Below, piece by piece: positions 43,495-53,100 of a stretch of 64,000 nucleotides of DNA. Position numbers and translations under genes: made by a program. The notes under the pieces were generated by a model that saw nothing but the letters and a program-made list of their open reading frames with translations, was not told the DNA's origin and ran no database searches. Numbering within the stretch: position 1 is the stretch's first letter; the number at the start of each line of letters is the position of its first letter. The stretch lies in contig NC_086352.1 in assembly GCF_036324505.1 (NCBI RefSeq), positions 21,111,637-21,175,636 of the forward strand, read 5' to 3'. This stretch comes from Eleginops maclovinus. Lineage: Eukaryota > Chordata > Actinopteri > Perciformes > Eleginopidae.

Positions 43495-43552
43495 TATAGA
43501 GCTCCTGCGGTCACGTGACTTTTGGTTGGGAGCCACCATTTTGGCAGTCAAC
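43495..43552 (+). promoter_or_regulatory. Left terminal repeat acting as promoter/5' UTR of the accessory gene
   Basis: It contains the palindromic E-box GGTCACGTGAC at 43509-43520 and a YY1-like GCCACCATTTTGG before the ATG. The right end (44320-44436) holds the same modules in inverted orientation before the THAP ATG, with an additional CRE-like TGATGTCA. This is a motif reading only. Confidence 0.5.
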
Positions 43553-43900
43553 ATGACCACCGGTGCCAGTGTTTTCTTACCGAGCGAGTATACTTCTCAT
43601 TTTAATTCAAGTGAAATTCGGCTTTATAGTACAAAATTAGAGAGATTAAATATAAGCGACCCATATAATTCACCCGGTGTGCTTTTCAAGAGCATAACCT
43701 CCTGCTCTGAAGACGATGTACCCGACTTGCGCTACGCAGACATCCACAGCTATCTTGTAAGCTTTCCATCAGTGTACTCAGGAGACTCCCTCAGAGCGTA
43801 CAAAAGCTTGGAGGCTTACAAATGGTGTCAGTCCGGCTTCGTAAACAACATTCAACTGTGGAGTCTTACATCCAAAAACTTCGGCATCATCACTGCAAGG
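43553..43900 (+). pseudogene. First exon of transposon accessory protein (fragment)
   Basis: 116 codons from ATG 43553 (A at -3) to a perfect donor AAGG|GTAAGT after 43900, phase 0. The peptide begins MTTGASVFLPSEYTSHF and contains DIHSYLVSFPSVYSGDSLRAYKSL and EAYKWCQSGFVNNIQLWSL. I recognise the AYKSLxAYxxxxSGxVxxxxxW pattern as the N-terminus of a multicopy protein family in fish and invertebrates; its longer members, as I recall, carry a SWIM-type zinc finger and a YqaJ-like nuclease domain. Nothing downstream of the donor continues the protein: the frame reads on into intron-like sequence to a stop near 44053. An upstream in-frame ATG at 43526 lies inside the terminal repeat and is less likely to be the start. 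The exon itself is intact, suggesting recent insertion, but the gene is truncated. Confidence 0.75.
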
Positions 43901-44114
43901 GTAAGTATTAAATTATTCCAGTTTGATAGGCAGTGTCACGTTAGCATTGTTTGTTTATTAGCTTGGCTAGCTACGGAAGTGTCATCCGGGGACAGGGACA
44001 TCACAGTGTCCGTTAGCTATAATAACTGGGTGCTACTTCTTAAATTAAACTAATTAAATTTAATTAAACTGACCAGAAACTTTTTGTAGCATTGTACTGT
44101 ATTCCTTCACCCAC

Positions 44115-44319
44115 CTGATATGAAGTGATCACTGCATAAGCGAAAGCCAACGGCCGGGGGGTCCCATCTTTCAGTCTTTTTCTGAAGGCTCCTGGCTCTT
44201 TTAATCGCTCCAATCCACTTCTCCCTCCTCTCCGCGTCTTTAGGAATGCGATAATACGATACACCTTTCTTTTTCCCACGCCTATTTGTGCAACCTGGTG
44301 CACAGCAGTTATCCACCAT
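44115..44319 (-). pseudogene. THAP-domain first exon of transposase-type protein (fragment)
   Basis: 68 codons from ATG at 44319 (strong Kozak, GTCAAGGATGG) to donor CAG|GTGGGT, leaving one base. It starts MVDNCCAPGCTNRRG and ends FRLCSDHFIS(G). This is a near-complete THAP zinc-dependent DNA-binding domain: C2CH ligands at about C5, C10, C62 and H65, the conserved P in RIPKD, W35 in EKWIGAI, and F66 after the His. In fish such exons usually continue into GxPS...PDYVPSIF and then an HTH and DDE transposase region, none of which is found here. The exon is open and undamaged, but no second exon is recognisable leftwards before the opposing accessory-protein exon. It could in principle be a domesticated THAP gene, but its position directly inside a terminal inverted repeat argues for transposon origin. 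Confidence 0.85.
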
Positions 44320-44436
44320 CCTTGACAGTCTGCCAGTGCCTGTCAATTTACTGCCGCGATGACTGCCAAAATGGCTGCCCCTGTCGTATCTCGTCACGTG
44401 ACCAGCATATATGACATCATCTGCAGGAGCTCTATA
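44320..44436 (-). promoter_or_regulatory. Right terminal repeat acting as promoter/5' UTR of the THAP gene
   Basis: In the gene's direction this reads TATAGAGCTCCTGC, TGATGTCATATATG, GGTCACGTGAC, then GCAGCCATTTTGGCAGTCA before the start codon. The E-box palindrome and the CCATTTTGG block are shared with the left end, which is why both are read as terminal repeats with promoter function. Confidence 0.5.
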
Positions 44437-44450
44437 AGTCTCATCACTGT

Positions 44451-44560
44451 ATGAACAGGGGGGAACCTCCGGGGCTGAGCAGTGAAACACACACGGAAGT
44501 GCCAAAAACTGCAGTTCATCGAATGGCCGCGTGGCCTGGCTCCAAAACAGAGCTATTCTC
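44451..44560 (-). repeat. Common teleost interspersed repeat fragment
   Basis: On the minus strand it reads ...TTTTGGAGCCAGGCCACGCG, GCCATTCGATGAACTGCAG, TTTTTGGCACTTCCGTGTG and ...CCGGAGGTTCCCCC. This order of modules (TTTTGGAGCCAGCCTC, GGCCATTCGA, TTTTTGGCACTTCCG, CCGGAGGTTGCC) is familiar from many fish genomes. It directly abuts the right end of the THAP element. Confidence 0.6.
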
Positions 44561-45914
44561 AACCAGCTCACAGTACATACACACACATGCGCGCACACAA
44601 GCGAAAACCTATTATCTGAAAAATTCAGCTGAGCTTCTGTGCTTAAAAACAATCCCTCTATACAAGTGAGAGAAATATCTGGGCTCAGCTTTAGAGATCA
44701 AGCAGTCCTGAGACACACCACTGGCCACTGAATGACACAGAAAAACATCTTCCTGACATCATTCTTACTCCTTAAAGGTGAAACAAATACAACAAAGTAT
44801 ACAGAGAGAAACGTTTATATATAATTATGTTGGTTTTATTTTGGTTTCTACTTGTTTCTAATCTTAGTTTGAAATTTAAAATCCCCTGTTTTAGTTTTAG
44901 GTTTCAATGATTTTTGAAAGTGAAATACATTACACTGCAACAACAATTGCTAGAGCGATGCTACAGAACAACACATAAATAAATGCACAAAACACACATT
45001 ATAAAAATCTGATTCTTAATGCAAAACGACGCATATTTAATTGGAAAGATACGGTCTGAGAGTGTAAGGTATATAAAAGAAAGTGATTGGGACTGATCTC
45101 TTCACACCTCATGCTATGACTGCCATCTTTTCAGTCACAGAACATATGGGACAGGGATTCTCAGATACCAGCCATAAAAATAACTTTGCTCTCTAGAGAT
45201 AAGCGTTACAGAATTGCTGTGAACTGATCAGTGGTGTGTTGAAGCGTTTACATATGGTGGTTTCTATTTACAAGTCTAAAGCACTGGAACTACATGCTTA
45301 CCTTGCAAAAATGTGCTTCCCAATTAACAAGATTAAACTAACCCACTTGTCTTGAACTGAAGGACATGAGCAGAATAAAAATCCTGATATTCGAGCTGCA
45401 GTTTTTATTTGTGGCATACTACAAAGATCCTTTTCATGTATGATGGATGCTATAGGTTGTGACATTCTTTCTCACTCTCACACGCTCAGACGATGTTACT
45501 TAAACCATGTATACATATATGTATGCACAGCGATACTTATGTCCACTTGTTGGAAATAAATTACATCCTGTTAATGATATATAAAAAATAGCCTTAACAC
45601 ACCATGTACTATGTTCCATATAGACATAGGGTTATATGAATATGAACATTATTTTAGAAATGATAGGACGTTTTTGCTGAACACTGTACACGATAACACG
45701 TTTATTCAACGTAAAAATCAATCAGTAAATGGCGAATATGATTGTTTGTTTGTAAAATGCAGTGTTTATCTAAAAATCAAACACTGACCAAATGAACAGA
45801 CAATGCAACACAGCAGATTGAGTACATCTAGTGATGTCTAAATGCATCAACCAGAGAACCAGAACTACAGCAAAATGGGTGAAAAAAAAGAAAAAGAAGA
45901 AACTACAGCAAAAT
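44561..45914. other. Intronic, between two repeat segments
   Basis: No gene. AACTACAGCAAAAT occurs twice (45863-45876 and 45901-45914), separated by an A-rich 24-bp piece, immediately left of the CTTTAAAG edge. Confidence 0.5.
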
Positions 45915-46325
45915 AATAGCTTTAAAGATGCCATAGAATGGAAAACTGTATTTACCTCGACATAGTTGAATAAGGAGAGTTCGGTACATTGAACTGACAT
46001 ACCGTCAAGCTCAAACACCAATCATGAATATGCATATCACAGCGGTAAAACGGGTGAATTACAACAATCCCTGTGTGTTACGTAACACACGGTAGTCCAG
46101 CCCCAACATTTGCATACACCAGCTGCTGGAAACACTAACGCTAACACTTACCACTCCGTTACGTTGCTCTCCAATCTCCGACCAACTGGCTGTTCTTCAA
46201 ATTCATCGGTTTCCTCCTCCGATAAAGGCTCAAACATGTAAGGTTGGATGCCAATAGCCTCCATGGTTCATCCCTCACATTTTCGCGAACTTCACTTATA
46301 TCACATCACATCTTGGCGGTTTTGG
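45915..46325. mobile_element. Repeat segment carrying the P2X7-like first exon
   Basis: It begins CTTTAAAGATGCCATAGAATGG and continues with a sequence (cctcgacatagttgaataag, then gttcggtacattgaactgac) that I recognise as a very common interspersed repeat of teleosts. It holds the 18-bp palindrome GTGTGTTACGTAACACAC around 46073-46090. The right limit is uncertain; sequence character changes to AT-rich unique DNA shortly after 46320. Whether it is the end of the same transposon system as the THAP element cannot be decided here. Confidence 0.55.
46152..46264 (-). pseudogene. First exon of a P2X7-like (ballast-type) multicopy fish gene, fragment
   Basis: From ATG 46264 (context GAACCATGG) 37 codons run MEAIGIQPYMFEPLSEEE, then TDEFEEQPVGRRLESNVTE, followed by TG of a split Trp codon at donor GTG|GTAAGT. 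An acidic leader with QPYxFEP and ending N-x-T-E/D-W is the start I associate with fish proteins annotated 'P2X purinoceptor 7-like', which lack the channel and keep only the cysteine-rich C-terminal ballast region; the next exon would begin with a CxCGxC motif. No such exon is visible to the left before the segment ends near 45915. The upstream CCGCCAAGATG (46309-46319) is a YY1-type motif typical of TATA-less promoters. Likely a truncated, repeat-borne copy; the assignment rests on recall, not a search. Confidence 0.6.
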
Positions 46326-49300
46326 AAACCTTAATTGGAACTAACTAAAATAATTAGATATAATTTCTGCACAATAACTACAATAAGACTGCTAGATGTT
46401 AAAACGTGTTTACAAACCAATGGCTCAGCATCATTTTTTAAACAATAGATTTACAATTAATCACCATGTCATTTTCACCATTTACCTGAAGACAGTTATC
46501 TCTCCACCACAGAATGAAAGGTTTCTAGTGCTTTCTCCGAAAACAGTTGCCAGCTTCAACAGTTCACAGCTTTAATGGTTCAGGTTACTCGCTGACTGTC
46601 TTCTTTCTGACAAATCAGCGTCACCAAACAGAAAATACCCAATACTTCTGTAACTAAGCAGAGCGACCTCATCATAAGCTAACAAGTGAATCGTCAATGA
46701 AATGTCAAAGGTTTGTAAATGATATATAAATAAGGGCAACTCTTCCTTACAAATCCTCAAGTAATCATTGTATGTTCATGAAAGAAGAGAGACTGTTTTT
46801 AGCACGGGTGTAAACATAGATCACCAGTGAAATCTGCCAATTTGTCAATTTAAAACTTAGCCATACCCAATCGATGTAATGTGTTGTATTTACTACAATT
46901 ATCCATGCACAATCACACCTGCGTGGATGTGTGTGTGTGTGAGAGTGGGGGGGGCAGGGTGTTTGGATGTTGTTTAGCACATCTAGACAGGCGCCACAAA
47001 GGCACTGCTCTCACATTATCTATACATGATACTGAGGGCCTCATTCAGCAGGGTGACACCTTGAAGGTCTTTCGTCATTTCCTGTTTGCTTCAGCTTCGC
47101 CACCATATGGTGCTATCTCCATGACAACCATGTTGGCCCTGGGTCTTGAGAGCTGGTGATCCAGTAAGCTTTGTACTGACAGTGTGCTGGAGGAGAGGAG
47201 AGAGGCTTTGATTGATAAGCAAAGCTGCCTACCTCAGGCTCTACTTGGCTCTGACAGGGACAAAACAGCAGTCTGCTGCGCCTGCCACTGACATTTGTTA
47301 TAAATCATTGGCAATTTCATCAGTTGCGAGTGAGAGACAGAGAAAGCCGCAGCGAGAGAGTGGGGGAAGTGAGTGACAAAAAAGAGGAATAGACACCTGT
47401 CTCTTGACATTGTTTATCCCATTTGTTTTTACTTTGAGCCCAGCATCCCTGTCCCTTCCCTTCTCCTTTTCAATTTCCGCCTTGGACTTCCTATGATCTT
47501 ATCCAGAGACACCTATTAGCTATTCACTACAGAACCTTATCACAAAGCATAAGGTCAGGACAGCTTTACTCAAAACATTGCGCTGTAACTCACCTTGAAG
47601 GGTCAGTTCACTCAAATTACAAAAAAAACAAACATTTTATTACACCTAGTGATATCTAGCCATGCAGACAGGTTCAGTATTATCTGCTGGGGTTTCAGAT
47701 ATCCATCTCTGACATTCCTGTTGCTATAACAAAACAATGAATGAAAAGTACATTTAATGTGGACCAACTAACCTGTGACTTTTGTGAGCCATAATTGGAA
47801 AGAAGAAGTATATTTAAGTGTTAAAGTAGTATGGCAATGGCCCCAAGTATATCACACAAATGTTTATGGTGTTGATGTCAAATAATGTTTAAAATGTGCT
47901 GTAGCTACCTGGCTGTACCAATGTATGCTATAGCTGATACCTGCAAGTCTGGATGTTCATGATATGAAAAAAGCCAAGATTTATGACATATTGGTGAGAT
48001 TACTTTCCCAGCAACCACATTCAGCCAATTTCTAGTAAAAGTGTGCAGCTCAGATACAAGTGATAAGGGCCTTGATCCTAATATTTATTAGCAAGATAGC
48101 AATGCTGGTATTGTTTTCACCTTGGGTCATGATGGTAAAATGGGCTATTGCAGACACACACTATAGCTGCATGTGCTGAACAATTTGGAGTACTTTGCCA
48201 CGGTATTTGTATTTTTGTCTGTCTGCACCCACGAAACAAATGTGTAATTGACATGAAAAAGAAAGTGAACTTATCAAATGGGCGTGGTTTGAGCAAGACG
48301 TTGCAGCTAAGATAACAAAAGTAGGAGCTTCTGAAGGTGTGAAATGATGACAGAGCTAAAGTTTATCTATCAATCGATATACACAGAGCAGTGGCTTTCT
48401 GAAACTCCCAATTTCAACAAACAACCTGATTACTACAAACTAAGCCAGTTAAAACCCTGCTTCATATCAAGCTTCATTTGCATCACTTTTTTTTGCCACT
48501 TCTGTGAACATGTATCTAGATTTGTTTTGAACAGCATCAATGTTGTGAACACTATAGCTTGGGACCCACATTTAATCTGCATTGCATATAGTGTGATCAC
48601 TTTATGTCGTGAGAGTAATATCGCAATTTTAGGATTGGACACTCGTATGTTCTGCCAGGAGGTAAAAGCATAAAACTAGAACACAGTTTCCCCCCTCCAT
48701 TTGGCCAACTAGGAAAAACAGCTAGGGCGGTGTTCAAAGTGTTTCTCAAAGAAATAAACTCTCCAGACAGATCCACACGTTTTTTCATCTCCACACCCTC
48801 TTGCTCTCCGTCTGTGAGGTGTCTATCAACCACCTCTGAAATCTTGATAAAGCTGTATCACAGGTGAGATGGTCTGTAGTCTTTGTTTGTTGGTATTTAT
48901 TTATCTGTTTGGATCTTCAAAGTGGCTCATTTAAGCCTACGAAAGTGGATGTCAACTCCTTTACCCTCTTTTATCAAAGTACGAATCCTTCACAGTCCTG
49001 GGAACTAGGACGAAACAAAAGATAATGACTTACATCTAAGAAAAAAAGATGACATAAGTGGGATCCAAACCAGTCATCTACAGAGCCAGTGAGAACTGTC
49101 AATGTCTGAAGTTGAATTTGCACATGAAAAGCGCAGTGGTTTAACGTTAAGTGTTTCATTATTTGATTCCACTACATTTCCAGGAGAAGATCAGAGACTT
49201 TTCTCTTTCCCTGATCTATTTTGGTGCCCATCATTTCCCTTTCGCTAACACCTAAGACAGATAATTATCCATTAAAAAGGAAAATATGTTACATTTAGTC

Positions 49301-50106
49301 ATTTTGTTCAAAGCAAGATGTTTTTAAAAGTGCCACAGCAGAATGACAAGCTGGAAGGCCAGTGATTATAGTAATTAACTAGAAAATGTCATCAAAGCCA
49401 TCAAGAACACTTTTAGCTCTTACAGGCTATTATATATTTATTTTAGAAGAAAATGTCCCTTTTGAACCCTTTACAATGTTCTCTGCTCAAGCTTAAACAC
49501 ACCCACCATTCACTTATCCACAGTTCTTTCACATGGCTATTTTTTTTACAGAAACCCATTGACTGTTTCTTGAATGAATGATATTGGATCATCTTTTAGT
49601 ACTGACCGTCTCACTCACGTACAGAGGCTCCATGTAATCACTCACCTCCCTGATAAATCATGTCCCCTCTGCTGTAGCCCAAACACCTTACATTGTCAGA
49701 GCCCAGGCTGGGCTTACTGGAGAGGCTGATGGATGATTAACAGGCAGCTACACTCTTCTCTCTAAAACTTTCGTTGGTGGATAAGCCTTGTTCATTAACC
49801 CTCTCACACTCTGAGCCGATGCAGGCTGGACACACTTTGTCTTTGTAGTGAGAAAAGAACAATAAGGGAAGATGTTATCCAAGGGCCACTTTACACTGTG
49901 CGTGTGTGCGTGCTTGGAGGGAGCTAGGAGAGAGGGAGAGAGAGAGCAAATAAGGATTTTGGGGATATCTTTTTAAAGCTTTCCACTGTAGTCTAGTTTA
50001 AGTCGCCAAGGCCTACTCCAGTTGATCTCATGTAAGAGTCTTCTGCCATGTCGTTTCCCCTTTTGTTCCTGTCCTCCTTAGACTCTTGAGCAGCAGTAAA
50101 ATATAA
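46326..50106. other. Intronic, mostly unique
   Basis: It contains the repeat at 47596-47785 and a short TG/G-rich tract near 46927-46956. I see no exon. Confidence 0.5.
47596..47785 (+). repeat. Common teleost interspersed repeat ('AGGGTCAGTTCAC' type)
   Basis: It begins AAGGGTCAGTTCACTCAAAT, followed by TACAAAAAAAACAAACATTT, ACACCTAGTGATATCTAGCC and GGGTTTCAGATATC. I recognise this order from non-autonomous repeats scattered through fish genomes. The right boundary is approximate. Confidence 0.55.
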
Positions 50107-50145
50107 TTTTTCCCAGTGTGGGATCAATAAAGTTCTAATCTTTTA
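50107..50145 (+). mobile_element. 3' tail of a LINE-like element
   Basis: TTTTTCCCAGTGTGGGATCA, ATAAAGTTCTAATCTTTT: the CAGTGTGGGATxAATAAAGT signature is a familiar 3' terminus of fish LINEs. No coding part is upstream, so it is a dead-on-arrival fragment. Confidence 0.6.
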
Positions 50146-53100
50146 TACAAAGAGGAAGGGTCTCTTTAAAAGATTACAATTGTAATCCTTAAATTAAATA
50201 TTGCGAAGGGACAATGTTTATTGTCATAATTCATTCGTTATTCCTTTGGTATAAGACAGTCTAAAAACGTATAGTGAACATGAACATATCACTTTCAAAT
50301 CCACAAACTCAAATGCTTAAAAAAAAACGTGTGATGCATAAGGTATAACAAGTCCAGACAACAAATTGAAAAAAAAAAAGTGTTGAAGAGGATACTGAAA
50401 GCATCCAGGGGGATGTTTTGTGTATGTGGGAACATTTTTCTGTTTCACAACTGAGAAAACTATATCAGAATAAAAATTATTTTGGTGTGGAAGAATAGAA
50501 CATTATGTCTGATGCAGCTATGGCGTGCACTTTGCTCATTAAAACTGCTCAACACATCGAGTCCATGCTTTCCACAGACACTCCACAGGAACACAATGCA
50601 GTACCGCGTAGCATGGGTTGCCGGTATCTCATATATATTTTCAATGGAGTGGAGGTTGTTGATGATAAAAACTCAAGTACAGTAACACTGGATTGTCTTT
50701 TGTGATAAAAAATAAAAACAAAAAATTACTCTGGACTTGTTCATATGTTAACTTTCTGTAAGTATTCAAACATCAAAAAGCAATGGGGAACATCCGTTTT
50801 TCATCATTTTAAATTTCTTATGACGTTAAACTATTCGAATCTTGAATAATAAACCTGGCTATTAATAATTGCAAAGCATTAGGCTCATATACTGTAAAGT
50901 TATATATATCTGTATGTCTTAATATAAACGAGACCAACTAAACATGTACGACATCCGTCTCATGTTGCGATAGTGCCATCAACCTTTAAATTCCAACACT
51001 GCACTACACTAACTCAATTCTTCCATGCCAGAAGCACTGTACAATGTGACACCATGTAAATCAGGCTCAAGTGGTGTCAAGTGTTCAATTGCACTGATTA
51101 GCAAACCCTCGCAGTTATTGCAGGTATTCTAACAATCATTTCATGTCCAATTAACTCGGGGTGCGACTTCTGTTCCTCAGATCATAAAGTACTTGAACGT
51201 TGTAAATATGCATGTGCCTCCCCTTGTCCATATAGGAGCAATGTGTGAGTGCACTGCTCTTCGTGCTGCAATGGGAATAGTGTTCATAGAATTGCAAAAT
51301 AAATATTGCAAAGATCCATTCCCGCTGTTGGCAATGACAACTACAGTAAATGTTAAATACCACAGAAAAAAATGGGGACTTTTGGATAATTATTTTAATA
51401 GTTTGCAAATAAACTTTTTACTATTAAAATGGATGTTCCCCATAGCTTGGAATCTTGGACAACTTCCATAATTATCTGGTACATTTTTAAACACAGTTAA
51501 CATATGAAAATCAAACTATTGAGGTATTTTTGGTAAAGATATCTTAGCTCAAAGCTACATTTTAGGGTGAGAAAAAGAACATGGGCATTGATTTAATGGC
51601 AGGCAATCAATAGGCAAAAAAAGGCTGCAAAGTGTACTCTCTGAGCTAAATCTTAAAGACATTCACAACCAACAATGAACTCATTGTGTGGGTTCAATGT
51701 GTTTGTCAATGCTTCTATTTTTTAACAAAATCACTGGACCTGCCAAATGTTACACGTGTCCTTGGCACCACCAACGGAGCAGCCTCTAAACATGCAAAAT
51801 ATCTAAACATGCAAAATGATCTTTGCAAAATTGGCTCCTAATTTAAGAAACTTTTGTCTATGAAGACCCAAAGCCAAGCTGTATCAATTATTGGTGCTGA
51901 GTTAGAAGAACAGCATATTTAATTACATTGATCTGCTTCTGATCCATGCCAAAGGACATATTAAAACATTTGCAAGGTCATAAGGCAACATTTAAGTGGG
52001 AACTGTCATATAGGAATGATGTCTTTCTTTGTTCTTTTAAAGAAAATTCAATGATTTTGTTCTGGAAGGATTTAGTAGCTCCCTCTACACTATGTGTATA
52101 ACAACACTGCAGATTTCATTATGAATAGAACTCGAAGTGAGAGTAATGAGGTACATAAAACAATAAAGCCAATACAGTCAGCTACATCCCAAAATCCCTG
52201 CTAGACCTGCTCTGTTTATTTGCAAGTATCAGAACATTTCATACTGAAGAAGCAACTACGCAATTTTCTATTATTTTAGCTTGCAAATGTGAGTTACGCT
52301 ATATCAAAACAAATGTTAGAAATAATTGTGTTTGGCTGAAGATGTGCCTGCATGCTGAATAGAATGTGTGTGTATATGAGTGTGCATATCTGTGTGTGGC
52401 TGCCTGTGTGGACAAATGCAGAACTATCTGTGAAATACATTTAGACATCCTCTTTCCTCTTTGTCTGACATTGTAATTACCATTTAAAGTATCCGGGCTA
52501 ATTACCTTCCACGTTTAGAAAAATAATCAGGTTTGTACACAAATCAAGACTAGCCAGGGACGCCACGGCCTGACAACGAAAAAAACAAGCGAGTTTTATG
52601 GGCATGGTTATTATGTTTTCCATTTAATCAAAACTTGAATTAAGATTAAACGTGATCTATTATTGTATCATTTAGTTTCCCAAAGATTATGGTATAAACC
52701 CCTAAATCATTAATTATATTCTGTCAATCAATTTTCTGTTGAATTTGTTACAAATTCTAACCCCTACTCCCACTGGGCTCTAATGTGACTCATTAATTAA
52801 GGGTAATTAATATGGCTTGTTTACAAAATATGTTTTACTGTCTCCCACACATTTTCATTTCATTATGAAAACTAGATGGAAAACATTTTTTGAAAAGGGT
52901 TCTGTGAGGCTCAGACATTTTATCATGGAAGATAAGGAATAAAACAATAATTTAAAGAGGAACCAGAAGAAGGTTAATGTTTGTCTCTCCCAACAACAGG
53001 CACAGCAAAAGTCTATCAAGTTGCTTTTGCGTATTTGTCGATATGCATGTTAAAATCAGCAAGTTGAAAGCAACAGCAAGATCTCTTACTCAGCCAGCTT

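Larger units (their letters stand above)
43495..44436. mobile_element. Internally deleted two-gene DNA transposon (ISL2EU/PHIS-like)
   Basis: The ends are inverted repeats: TATAGAGCTCCTGC at 43495-43508 and its reverse complement at 44423-44436. Further inside, both ends share GGTCACGTGAC and then CATTTTGGCAGTCA, so the imperfect terminal repeat is about 60-80 bp. The right end has roughly 16 extra bases (around TGATGTCATATATG). TATA or TA at the outer edges could be a target duplication, but it is palindromic with the repeat and so ambiguous. A first exon starts just inside each end and runs inward: an accessory protein on plus (43553-43900) and a THAP protein on minus (44115-44319), with donors only 214 bp apart. 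Later exons of both genes are missing, so this is a non-autonomous deletion derivative. The THAP-transposase plus accessory gene layout matches what I recall for ISL2EU elements in fish; the superfamily name is an inference. Confidence 0.8.

Noticed and set aside
43526..43552. Upstream in-frame ATG of the accessory-protein exon
   Set aside because: It lies inside the terminal inverted repeat. The ATG at 43553 begins the recognisable peptide and has a better context.
44320..44652. N-terminal extension of the THAP ORF
   Set aside because: The extra codons run through the terminal repeat and the neighbouring interspersed repeat. THAP domains start at or next to the initiator Met, as at 44319.
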